In this document: in pieces, positions 1-4,999 of the stretch
Position numbering within the stretch: position 1 is the first letter of the stretch
Layout of the letters: every line of letters begins with the position of its first letter
NCBI GenBank assembly: GCA_937874185.1
Contig: CALNAK010000011.1
Location: 1 to 7,238 of the forward strand
DNA: 7,238 nucleotides
Source of the DNA: an uncultured Lactobacillus sp.
Lineage (GTDB): Bacteria > Bacillota > Bacilli > Lactobacillales > Lactobacillaceae
Reading direction: 5' to 3'
Position numbers and translations under genes: made by a program
The notes under the pieces: generated by a model
Told to the model about the DNA's origin: nothing
Database searches by the model: none
Seen by the model: only the letters and a program-made list of their open reading frames with translations

Positions 1-52
1 CAGGACGATCTGGCTTTGCATTAAATTGTAAGGCACGTGTATGTTTGAACAT
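1..52 (-). CDS. Manganese catalase, N-terminal fragment (gene runs off the left edge)
   Basis: Only the first 17 codons are in the window, reading MFKHTRALQFNAKPDRP. From memory this closely matches the start of the dimanganese (non-heme) catalases of lactic acid bacteria, such as the Lactiplantibacillus plantarum enzyme, whose N-terminus has the same MFKHT...NAKPDR pattern. These cytosolic enzymes dismutate hydrogen peroxide with a di-Mn centre and need no heme. The metal ligands lie outside the window, so the call rests on the N-terminus alone. The ATG is preceded by an AAGAGGA ribosome binding site at good distance (about 59-66). A promoter and a long palindrome lie directly upstream. The gene could be broken further on; that cannot be seen here. 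Confidence 0.75.
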   Translation of the reverse strand, partial: MFKHTRALQFNAKPDRP

Positions 53-71
53 TGTAATTCCTCTTTCTTGA

Positions 72-120
72 ATCATTAATACATCGCGAACAATTAAATC
101 GTTCACGATGTATTAATGAT
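72..120. promoter_or_regulatory. Long palindrome (20-bp arms, 9-base loop) over the catalase start site
   Basis: The arms at 72-91 and 101-120 are reverse complements at 19 of 20 positions. The one exception (87 against 105) is a G-U pair in the minus-strand transcript, so an RNA copy could pair fully. The outer part overlaps the -10 of the catalase promoter (116-121) and the inner part covers the expected start point. It could be a repressor operator. Alternatively, in a transcript starting near 109, it leaves a 10-bp hairpin at the very 5' end of the mRNA. There is no T-tract after it on the minus strand, so it is not a normal terminator. The palindrome is clear; the function is inferred. 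Confidence 0.6.
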
Positions 121-144
121 AACATCATCACTATTATTTGTCTA
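116..144 (-). promoter_or_regulatory. Promoter of the Mn-catalase gene
   Basis: On the minus strand there is a -35 TAGACA (139-144), a 17-bp spacer and a -10 TATCAT (116-121). The -10 is preceded by TGT, giving an extended -10 form. Transcription should begin near 109 and give a leader of roughly 55 bases before the catalase ATG. The -10 lies inside the outer edge of the palindrome at 72-120, so a protein bound there would block this promoter. Confidence 0.55.
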
Positions 145-167
145 GAAGTAACTAAAATATTTTTGTT

Positions 168-473
168 TTAATCCTTTTGTTCAATCTTATAAATAGAGGA
201 GCTGGCATAGATTGTTTCTGGTTGATTGTGAACATAGAAAAAATCAGAGCTGTGTAAAAAGTTTAAGAGACTCATTATCAAATTAGGGTCGTGAATATCT
301 TGTATGCTTATAGGACCATAAAAATGTGATGATTCCGATAATGTTATATTTTTGGTAGTTCTTGGTGACATATTGAAATAATTTTCTTTTTCATAGATTG
401 CTAAATCAAGCAATGTAGTTTGATTAATATCCAATGTCTCACTATTTATAAATGTAATTCTGAGTTTAGTCAT
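168..473 (-). CDS. Conserved-looking hypothetical protein, 101 aa
   Basis: I do not recognise this protein. The start chosen is the ATG at 473, which has a GAAAGGA ribosome binding site about 8 bases upstream; an in-frame ATG 30 bases further up has none. The product is 101 residues, soluble-looking, with no signal peptide or membrane segment. It begins MTKLRITFIN, suggesting an N-terminal beta strand, and carries a PNLIMSLLNFLHSSDFF stretch near residue 65 that looks helical. The start overlaps the stop of an upstream 49-codon frame as ATGA, which suggests translational coupling. Downstream, on the same strand, is the catalase gene with its own promoter. No clear terminator separates them. 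That this is a real gene is fairly likely; its function is unknown. Confidence 0.6.
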   Translation of the reverse strand: MTKLRITFINSETLDINQTTLLDLAIYEKENYFNMSPRTTKNITLSESSHFYGPISIQDIHDPNLIMSLLNFLHSSDFFYVHNQPETIYASSSIYKIEQKD

Positions 474-619
474 GTAGTTATTCCTTTCTTCAATTTGATA
501 CATAAACTAATAAATAATAGAATAACAAAGCAAAGTAGGAAACACAAGTTTTTATATTCTATACTTAAGTCAAGTAGAAAAGCTAGAATGATTGCTCTTT
601 TTCAAATTTTTACGTTCAT
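470..619 (-). pseudogene. Possible small membrane peptide gene, interrupted by TGA at codon 6
   Basis: A minus-strand frame starts at ATG 619, four bases after an AAGGA motif, and reads MNVKI, then TGA, then an open stretch of 43 codons. The stretch holds one hydrophobic segment near codons 10-20 and a stronger one near codons 25-41, ending in a basic tail (KLKKGITT). Its final TGA overlaps the ATG of the downstream 101-aa gene as ATGA, the usual sign of a coupled gene pair. TGG to TGA at codon 6 would explain the break. AT-rich DNA gives hydrophobic frames by chance, and the spacing of the ribosome site is short, so this is tentative. An opposite-strand 72-codon frame covers the same bases but has only a TTG start and no ribosome site. 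Confidence 0.3.
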
Positions 620-704
620 AGTTTCCTTATTAGCATAATGTCTTGAATTAATGAAACAGCATAAAAAAATATCTAGCTTACATTTTGTTACAAATAATTA
701 GTAT

Positions 705-745
705 AAAAAACAGGGCATAATTTAATACTTATGTCCTGTTTTTTT
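705..745 (-). terminator. Intrinsic terminator after the SDR gene, usable in both directions
   Basis: Arms AAAAAACAGGGCATAA (705-720) and its near reverse complement at 729-744 form a stem around an 8-base loop. The single mismatch becomes a G-U pair on one strand. Each side carries a run of A/T, so a U-tract follows the stem in both directions. It begins 12 bases past the SDR stop codon and should end that transcript. Confidence 0.85.
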
Positions 746-756
746 ATTTATCACTT

Positions 757-1461
757 TTATACATACTCAGCAACTGTTCCGTCAAAATTAACTACTTTTC
801 CAGAACGATCAGTATTATCAGTGATTAAATCAACAACTAATCGGCCAGCTTCTTCAGCCGTTTTAAATCCTGGTGCGTCCATATGGTTATTAAGATCTGT
901 TGTTACCCCTCCTGGCATAAGAGCAAAAATTTCAACTGGTTTATTTTGTTCTTTAAATTCAAGGCCCCAGGTTTTTGTCATTATGTTTAATGGTGCTTTT
1001 GCTGATAAGTAAGCAAAAGGGTGGAAGAAATTATTAGGTTCAATTGGAATTGTCATGCTAAATATTGTACCTTGATTTTTTTCGATGGTAGGTAACAAAG
1101 AACGACTTAACTCATAAGCACCTAAAAAATCAGTTGTGTAAGTCTCTTGTAATTCTTTTACTGTAAATTCCCAAGCAGATTTTTGCATGTCTCCTGGTAT
1201 ACCAGCATTGTTAACTAACAATGCTAATTCAGGGTAATTATGACTTATTTTATTGGCAACTTCATTAATCTTGCTTACATTACTAACATCAAGAATTTGC
1301 AATGCCACGTCGCCATACTTACTTAAATCATCAACCGCTTTATTTCCACGAGTGACATCTCTAGCGCCGATTACCACATTATATCCGTTTATTAATAAAT
1401 TTTTAGCAATTTCAAAACCGATACCTTTATTTCCGCCTGTTACTAATGCTGTTTTTGTCAT
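757..1461 (-). CDS. Short-chain dehydrogenase/reductase (SDR), carbonyl-reductase-like
   Basis: This is a classical-length SDR of 234 residues. The Rossmann nucleotide-binding motif TGGNKGIG is at 8-15, NNAG at 84-87, and the active-site YLSAK puts Tyr151 and Lys155 in the usual Y-x-x-x-K spacing. The PGGVTTD stretch at 183-189 matches the usual PG-x-x-T loop. Arg34 in the GARD motif after the second strand suggests preference for NADP(H). The catalytic Ser expected 13 residues before the Tyr is Ile138, next to Thr137, and the helper Asn of the tetrad is Asp111, so activity may be altered. It is expected to be a cytosolic NAD(P)-dependent oxidoreductase; the substrate cannot be told. The ATG has an AAGAGGA ribosome site 7 bases upstream. 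The gene is a single transcription unit with its own upstream promoter region and a terminator at 705-745. Confidence 0.9.
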   Translation of the reverse strand: MTKTALVTGGNKGIGFEIAKNLLINGYNVVIGARDVTRGNKAVDDLSKYGDVALQILDVSNVSKINEVANKISHNYPELALLVNNAGIPGDMQKSAWEFTVKELQETYTTDFLGAYELSRSLLPTIEKNQGTIFSMTIPIEPNNFFHPFAYLSAKAPLNIMTKTWGLEFKEQNKPVEIFALMPGGVTTDLNNHMDAPGFKTAEEAGRLVVDLITDNTDRSGKVVNFDGTVAEYV

Positions 1462-1495
1462 TTTATATCCTCTTTTTTAGTTAAGTATTAACGCA

Positions 1496-1522
1496 TAATT
1501 AGTATATCACTATTAATTAGTA
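1496..1522. promoter_or_regulatory. Promoter -10 of the SDR gene with two 9-bp direct repeats (possible operator)
   Basis: On the minus strand the 9-mer TACTAATTA occurs at 1514-1522 and again at 1496-1504, 18 bp apart. The second copy overlaps a -10-like TATACT (1501-1506), which would give a leader of about 33 bases before the SDR start. No good -35 is visible at 16-18 bp (the best is ATGCAC). The first copy is also part of an ACTA-N5-TAGT inverted repeat. Such repeats over a -10 would suit a repressor. In AT-rich DNA this could be chance. Confidence 0.35.
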
Positions 1523-1789
1523 AGTGCATGTGTTGATTTTGATACATGATAAAAATTTAACTAATGTTTACTCTTAGCATGATAAAAGGGATAGATACAT
1601 AAAAACATCTAGATTTATCGAAAATCATACAAAACAGCACAGGGTTCGTCATAATTTACTGTCCTTACATACTTATATCTAAGATTTTAGCACTCTATAA
1701 AATAATCATAATTATTGGCTTATTTCATGATTTAATTTCTTAATATGTTAAAAATAATATCTTTTTGACGACAATGTAAGCCTTTTATT
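1523..1789. other. Non-coding AT-rich interval without recognisable gene
   Basis: Together with the flanking promoter regions this makes a gap of about 390 bases between the SDR start and the next gene. The longest readable frame is a minus-strand one of about 30 codons (MTNPVLFCMI...) near 1570-1655, with an AAGGA motif nine bases ahead; it resembles nothing I know. A 7-bp inverted repeat, ACGACAA (1768-1774) and TTGTCGT (1804-1810), flanks the next promoter's -35. I see no RNA gene or mobile element here. Confidence 0.5.
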
Positions 1790-1840
1790 TTGGAACAGCT
1801 TTTTTGTCGTATTATAATTTATGTAGAGCTAATTATAAGG
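1790..1840 (+). promoter_or_regulatory. Promoter and ribosome site of the small exported-protein pseudogene
   Basis: A -35 TTGGAA (1790-1795), a 17-bp spacer and a perfect -10 TATAAT (1813-1818) face the gene at 1851. A ribosome site AAGG (1837-1840) lies 10 bases before its ATG. The promoter looks intact although the gene downstream carries stop codons. The inverted repeat ACGACAA/TTGTCGT overlaps its upstream and spacer parts and could be an operator. Confidence 0.55.
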
Positions 1841-1850
1841 ATATAATCTC

Positions 1851-2231
1851 ATGATTTTCACGAACATAAATGTATATTTACTAATAAGTGTGATTGTAGC
1901 AGGTATGACCGTACCACTAATGCAAGTTAGTTTCAATAATAGTATAGGCATACCAAAGGTTAGTGACAACACAGTGCATTCGTCAGAAAATGTAGATAGC
2001 AATAATGTTACAATAGTTGGAAATACTGTCTACACTATTCCACCTTAAATTAATAATCAGTTAAGTGATTAACTAAGAGCCGCTAAATATAAGCAGGGTG
2101 TGTCTAAGGTAACTAAAAGTGGTAAATATATAACAATTTATATTAGTGAAAACGATGCAAAAGATATCTTTTCAGGAGCTGGATTTGTAATCCGCGGTTA
2201 TACAGGAAAAGGTTTAGGGGTTATTTTATAA
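1851..2231 (+). pseudogene. Small exported-type lactobacillal protein, broken by two in-frame stops
   Basis: The open frame from ATG 1851 ends at TAA 2046-2048 after 65 codons. The same frame continues past this stop and a second TAA (2070-2072) to a final TAA at 2229-2231. The continuation is coherent, with an LRAAKYKQGVSKVTKSGKY stretch, a YISENDAKDI stretch and a glycine-rich hydrophobic end. Both stops sit where a Glu (GAA) or Gln codon would be natural, so they look like nonsense mutations rather than a gene boundary. The N-terminus has a hydrophobic core (about residues 8-24) suited to a signal peptide or membrane anchor, though it lacks the usual Lys/Arg start. The pattern of signal, short linker, KYKxGVxKVxKxGKY motif and Gly-rich tail resembles small exported proteins of unknown function in lactobacilli, from memory. 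Promoter and ribosome site are intact. If only the first part is made, the product is a 65-residue peptide. Confidence 0.6.
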
Positions 2232-2246
2232 CAAATAACCCTAAAC
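2212..2246. terminator. Hairpin between convergent pseudogenes, probable two-way terminator
   Basis: GTTTAGGG plus TTATTT (2212-2226, with G2220 bulged) pairs with AAATAACCCTAAAC (2233-2246), giving a 14-bp stem and a 6-base loop. The stop codon of the plus-strand pseudogene lies in the loop. T-rich but interrupted runs follow on both sides, so termination strength is uncertain. It sits between a plus-strand and a minus-strand gene that converge here. Confidence 0.55.
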
Positions 2247-2290
2247 TCAGTTTCATATTGTACTGTATTTTTTGTTTTCTTTATTAGTTT

Positions 2291-2464
2291 CTAGTGGCCA
2301 ACAATTTGTTTGAACATTTCATTCATTTTTTTAAGTTGAAATCCAATAATATTATATTCAGCAATACCCTCTTTATAAAAAGTTTCTAAATACTGATTAT
2401 GCTCGCTTAGAAGCTTTTCAACTTCTTGTAAAGGCTTTTTATACGTTAAACTGAAGATAAACAA
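2291..2464 (-). pseudogene. YciI-like protein gene with an internal deletion
   Basis: The readable protein runs LFIFSLTYKKPLQEVEKLLSEH...YLETFYKEG, then jumps to IAEYNIIGF and ends ...MFKQIVGH. The first part matches the N-terminal half of YciI-like proteins (small alpha/beta, ferredoxin-like fold), including the conserved His of the EH motif. The last part matches their C-terminal strand, normally preceded by a DPFYxxGIAEY-like motif. The middle, about 40 residues carrying the SGP/GG loop and the DPF motif, is missing. The frame is kept, giving about 57 residues instead of about 95. I place the start at TTG 2464, 8 bases after AGGAG (minus strand). An upstream ATG at 2527 lies inside the operator and has no ribosome site. 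The gene is divergent from the tetR remnant and shares its operator region. Function is probably lost. Confidence 0.65.
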
Positions 2465-2493
2465 AATATGCACTCCTAATCGTAACTCATTTG

Positions 2494-2534
2494 TTATATA
2501 ATGAACTAATTCACTGAACCAGTTCATTATATAA
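2494..2534. promoter_or_regulatory. Double TetR-type operator between yciI-like gene and tetR remnant
   Basis: Two 12-bp palindromes sit side by side with one base between them: TGAACTAATTCA (2502-2513) and TGAACCAGTTCA (2515-2526). The second is perfect. The whole block is also framed by 14-bp inverted arms (2494-2507 and 2521-2534). A perfect -10 TATAAT at 2530-2535 for the plus-strand tetR overlaps the right edge, so a bound repressor would block it. Position between a divergent regulator gene and its likely target is classic for TetR-family autoregulation. Confidence 0.65.
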
Positions 2535-2566
2535 TATGTATAATTAAATATTAATGGAGAAATAAA

Positions 2567-2985
2567 ATGACTCGAGCATAACAAAAATTAACGACTAGAG
2601 AAAAACTATTTGATTCCGCAATTATATTGTTTAATAATCAAGGTATTAAACAAACAAAAATTATATATATAGCTAAACACGCAGGTGTTTCTACAGGTAC
2701 ATTTTAAGTCCAAAGAAGAAATTATTAGTTCCATATATTGTGAAGAATTCAATAGATTCATATTTACTAAAATAAAATCAATTAATCAAAATAAACTGAA
2801 CTTAAAAACATATCTTCTAAGAATTGGAGTTTTAGAATTAAAATTTTCCGAAAAAGTGGGAGTATAAGTTACTACTTTCACATTTTAAAACAAATATGAC
2901 AATAATTGGGAATCATATTATTAGTATTTTAAATTCATCGGTTCTTCAAAAATTTAGTGCCAAATTAGCTATACCGTTTTTATAA
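2567..2985 (+). pseudogene. TetR-family transcriptional regulator, decayed
   Basis: The start ATG at 2567 has a GGAG site 7 bases upstream. The protein reads MTRA, then TAA (2579-2581), then QKLTTREKLFDSAIILF followed by a typical TetR helix-turn-helix (IAKHAGVSTGTF) to about 2704. There the frame breaks: TTT TAA replaces the expected FYVHF, and the next frame continues HFKSKEEIISS. A second break lies near the A-run at 2851-2855, after which a third frame reads WEYKLLLSHFKTNMT... to TAA 2983-2985. The lesions are thus one nonsense codon and two frameshifts. Even repaired it would be about 145 residues, short of the usual 180-200, so the C-terminus may be eroded too. The regulator should have bound the operator at 2494-2534 and controlled the divergent yciI-like gene. 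No functional product is expected. Confidence 0.8.
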
Positions 2986-2989
2986 TGTG

Positions 2990-3011
2990 ATTTATGTAGT
3001 AATACATAAAT
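2990..3011. repeat. Perfect 9-bp inverted repeat after the tetR remnant
   Basis: ATTTATGTA (2990-2998) and TACATAAAT (3003-3011) surround a 4-base loop, starting 5 bases after the last stop of the tetR remnant. A loose T-rich stretch follows on the plus strand. It may be a weak remnant terminator of tetR. The rest of the gap to 3101 holds only a short AT hairpin (3066-3080) and no good terminator for the response regulator gene. Confidence 0.4.
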
Positions 3012-3101
3012 TTGTATGATTGTTTTGAATTAAACAGCATCTGGCACCAACATTAATACTACAGTTAATTTATCAAATTACCTAGATATTATTTTTTAAA
3101 A

Positions 3102-3734
3102 TCAAAATGTAATTAAGTCATTCTTTACAGCTAGGGCAACCGCTTCTAAACCGGATGAGACTCCAAGTTTACTGTAGATTTTAGTTAAATTATTTTTAAC
3201 CGTTCTTTCTGAAAAATGCTGATCCACCGCAATTTGTTTAATTTTTTTTCCTTGAGCAAGACTAGTCAGAAGATCTACTTCCAGACTCTCTAATTGAAAA
3301 AAATTATTTTGCATGTTTCTTTGTTCATGCCGTACTATCTCCGTGACATTATACTGTAAGATTGTATTTCCTTTTAGAGCATTACTAACGGTATTGAAAA
3401 TAACATCAGTACTGGCGTCTTTTAGTAAGTAGCTTTTAGCACCTAACTTCAGCATTGTTTTGATATCTTGGCTATTATCAATCGTTGAAAGTACCACTAC
3501 TGGAACTTCAGGGCAATAATCATTAACGTAATTCATAACCCCAAATCCGTCAATATTAGGCATTTTGATATCCAACAAAATTAAATCAGGTTGCTTTATT
3601 TTTAATAAAGCAATTGCCTCCTGCCCATCGATAGCTTCATATTCAATGTTATAGTCTCGATTTGTCTCAAAAATCAGTTTCAACCCTTCACGGACGATAA
3701 CATGGTTATCTACAATCATTATTTTACTCACCAT
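3102..3734 (-). CDS. NarL/LuxR-type response regulator (YdfI-like)
   Basis: This is a 210-residue cytosolic two-component response regulator. The receiver domain spans about 3-120, with the phosphoacceptor Asp55 in LILLDIKMPN, Ser83/Thr84 at the switch position and Lys105 in the LLKD motif. The acidic pocket reads VDNH, so the second acidic residue is Asn10 rather than the usual Asp. A LuxR-type helix-turn-helix follows at about 148-206 (LAQGKKIKQIA...SERTVKNNLTKIYSKLGV). The start ATG lies inside the end of the kinase gene (11-base overlap) with a GAGGTGG ribosome site, so the two are translationally coupled. It is the cognate partner of that kinase. By analogy with B. subtilis YdfI it should, when phosphorylated, activate the MMPL transporter gene at 5000-7111. 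No clear terminator follows. Confidence 0.93.
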   Translation of the reverse strand: MVSKIMIVDNHVIVREGLKLIFETNRDYNIEYEAIDGQEAIALLKIKQPDLILLDIKMPNIDGFGVMNYVNDYCPEVPVVVLSTIDNSQDIKTMLKLGAKSYLLKDASTDVIFNTVSNALKGNTILQYNVTEIVRHEQRNMQNNFFQLESLEVDLLTSLAQGKKIKQIAVDQHFSERTVKNNLTKIYSKLGVSSGLEAVALAVKNDLITF

Positions 3735-4935
3735 GCTGCCACCTCAATTTTTTTGGTATTTTAATGTCTATTCGCGTTCCTTCGCCAGCATGACTGAAAA
3801 TATTTGTAGTACCACCAAGTTTTTCAACACGCTCTATAATTGCGTTTAAACCAAAATGATTTGATTTTTTTATTCCCCATTTAACATTAAACCCAACCCC
3901 ATAATCAATAATAGTAATCGATAAAACATCATCTAGTGAAACTTTTACGATAGCAACATCTGTCTGAGAATGCTTCACAATGTTAGTAAGTGATTCAGAA
4001 ATAATTCTAATAATTTCTTCCAAATCATTCTTTGGAATTGCAATTGCAACATCAACACCCAGATTAACACTCAAACTATAATTTTCATGAAAAACTTTTA
4101 CCAATTTATCCAAACGATCACGAAGTTTAATCTGATCATTATTATTTTTTCGCATATCGTAAACAGATTGTCTAGCTTCTTGCAGTGAATCACGTGTTAA
4201 AGAAATTGTCTTATCAATTTCTTGGGTAGCTCTGTCCACTTGATGATTTAATAAAAGTAATTTGGTTCCTTCCAGCTGCATTGTAACACCAACAAGTCCT
4301 TGCATTAGAGTATCATGTAAATCACGGCCAATTCGATTACGTTCGTTTTGTTGCGAAATTTCTTTAACTTCAGTGTAAGCAACTTGTAACTCATTGAGCA
4401 AACTTTGTGTCTTAATTAATTGGCTAACTTGTTGACGATAAAAACGCCATGTTATGAAAAAAATAATGTTTAAAGCCATTGACGATTGGATAGACATGAT
4501 GGTTAAAAAGAAGCCACTATTGAGATACTGTAACACTACAATGATAACCTGAAATGGTACTAAAATAACTAAAAAAGTAAAAAGCTTGACGTCATCATAG
4601 AGCGTCACAATTTGAAGACCAAGAAGTGGTAACATACCTATATAAAGCATGTTTTCTCCTGGGCTAATTAAAATTCCAGCACTAACAATAATTACTATTT
4701 GCAGAAATAAATATAATAACTTACTAAATCTTGTAATGTAACTACTGAAATAGTTACTAACTGATTGCACAACATAAAGTGTAAAAAATGTTGATGTTTG
4801 AATGCTACCAATGTCTTTTACTTCCATTCTTAGATAAAAAGCCAAAAAGTAAATCATTAAACTTAAAAATATCATTGGCCAACGATATAAATCAAATAAA
4901 TAACGCTTCGTCTGTATATTGTTTTCTTTAGTCAT
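3724..4935 (-). CDS. Membrane sensor histidine kinase, HisKA_3 type (YdfH-like)
   Basis: The protein has 403 residues. The N-terminal third is a membrane sensor with about six hydrophobic segments (roughly 20-36, 47-64, 73-91, 95-112, 117-137, 143-163) and no large extracellular loop, pointing to sensing in or at the membrane. A coiled linker (about 168-196) leads to the HisKA_3 dimerisation/phosphotransfer domain, with phospho-accepting His207 in RIGRDLHDTLMQG. The HATPase domain shows the N box (SESLTNIVKHS, 313-323), the G1 box DYGVGF (344-349), HFGL (360-363) and the G2 box GEGT (384-387). All key residues are present, so it should be active. It lies immediately upstream of and overlaps its response regulator gene, and downstream of the transporter gene, the same set as ydfHI with ydfJ in B. 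subtilis. The ribosome site AAAAGGAG precedes the ATG by 8 bases. Confidence 0.93.
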   Translation of the reverse strand: MTKENNIQTKRYLFDLYRWPMIFLSLMIYFLAFYLRMEVKDIGSIQTSTFFTLYVVQSVSNYFSSYITRFSKLLYLFLQIVIIVSAGILISPGENMLYIGMLPLLGLQIVTLYDDVKLFTFLVILVPFQVIIVVLQYLNSGFFLTIMSIQSSMALNIIFFITWRFYRQQVSQLIKTQSLLNELQVAYTEVKEISQQNERNRIGRDLHDTLMQGLVGVTMQLEGTKLLLLNHQVDRATQEIDKTISLTRDSLQEARQSVYDMRKNNNDQIKLRDRLDKLVKVFHENYSLSVNLGVDVAIAIPKNDLEEIIRIISESLTNIVKHSQTDVAIVKVSLDDVLSITIIDYGVGFNVKWGIKKSNHFGLNAIIERVEKLGGTTNIFSHAGEGTRIDIKIPKKLRWQHGE

Positions 4936-4949
4936 ATAAATCTCCTTTT

Positions 4950-4985
4950 AAAAAAGACTAAGCTTTTTTTATTCTAGCTTAGTCT
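4950..4985 (-). terminator. Intrinsic terminator of the MMPL transporter gene
   Basis: A perfect 10-bp stem, AGACTAAGCT (4955-4964) with AGCTTAGTCT (4976-4985), has an 11-base loop and is followed on the minus strand by TTTTTT. It lies 15 bases after the transporter stop codon and just before the ribosome site of the kinase gene. Transcripts from the transporter promoter should mostly end here. Confidence 0.9.
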
Positions 4986-4999
4986 CAGTGTTTATTCAA
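4971..4999 (-). promoter_or_regulatory. Probable promoter of the kinase-regulator genes, nested in the terminator
   Basis: On the minus strand there is a -35 TTGAAT (4994-4999), exactly 17 bp, and a -10 TAGAAT (4971-4976). The -35 starts right after the transporter stop codon and the -10 is mainly in the terminator loop. The expected start near 4964 lies at the 3' arm, so the transcript cannot form the hairpin and is not terminated. It would give a leader of about 30 bases with the AAAAGGAG ribosome site. Confidence 0.55.

Noticed and set aside
420..638. Plus-strand 72-codon frame
   Set aside because: It starts at TTG with no ribosome site, is antisense to the better supported 101-aa gene, and shows no recognisable pattern.
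731..1480. Plus-strand frames inside the SDR gene
   Set aside because: They are antisense shadows of a clear SDR; no ribosome site or family pattern.
1639..1670. GGGTTCGTCAT-type sequence resembling an ISL3-family insertion-sequence end
   Set aside because: The likeness is from memory only; I found no matching second end, target duplication or transposase remnant nearby.
2465..2584. N-terminal extension of the YciI-like frame to ATG 2584 or ATG 2527
   Set aside because: The extension runs through the operator palindromes, has no ribosome site, and the family match begins at the TTG at 2464 behind AGGAG.
3033..3056. CTGGCACCA near 3040 as a possible tRNA 3' end or attachment site
   Set aside because: No T-arm, anticodon arm or acceptor pairing could be found around it, and no integrase gene is present.
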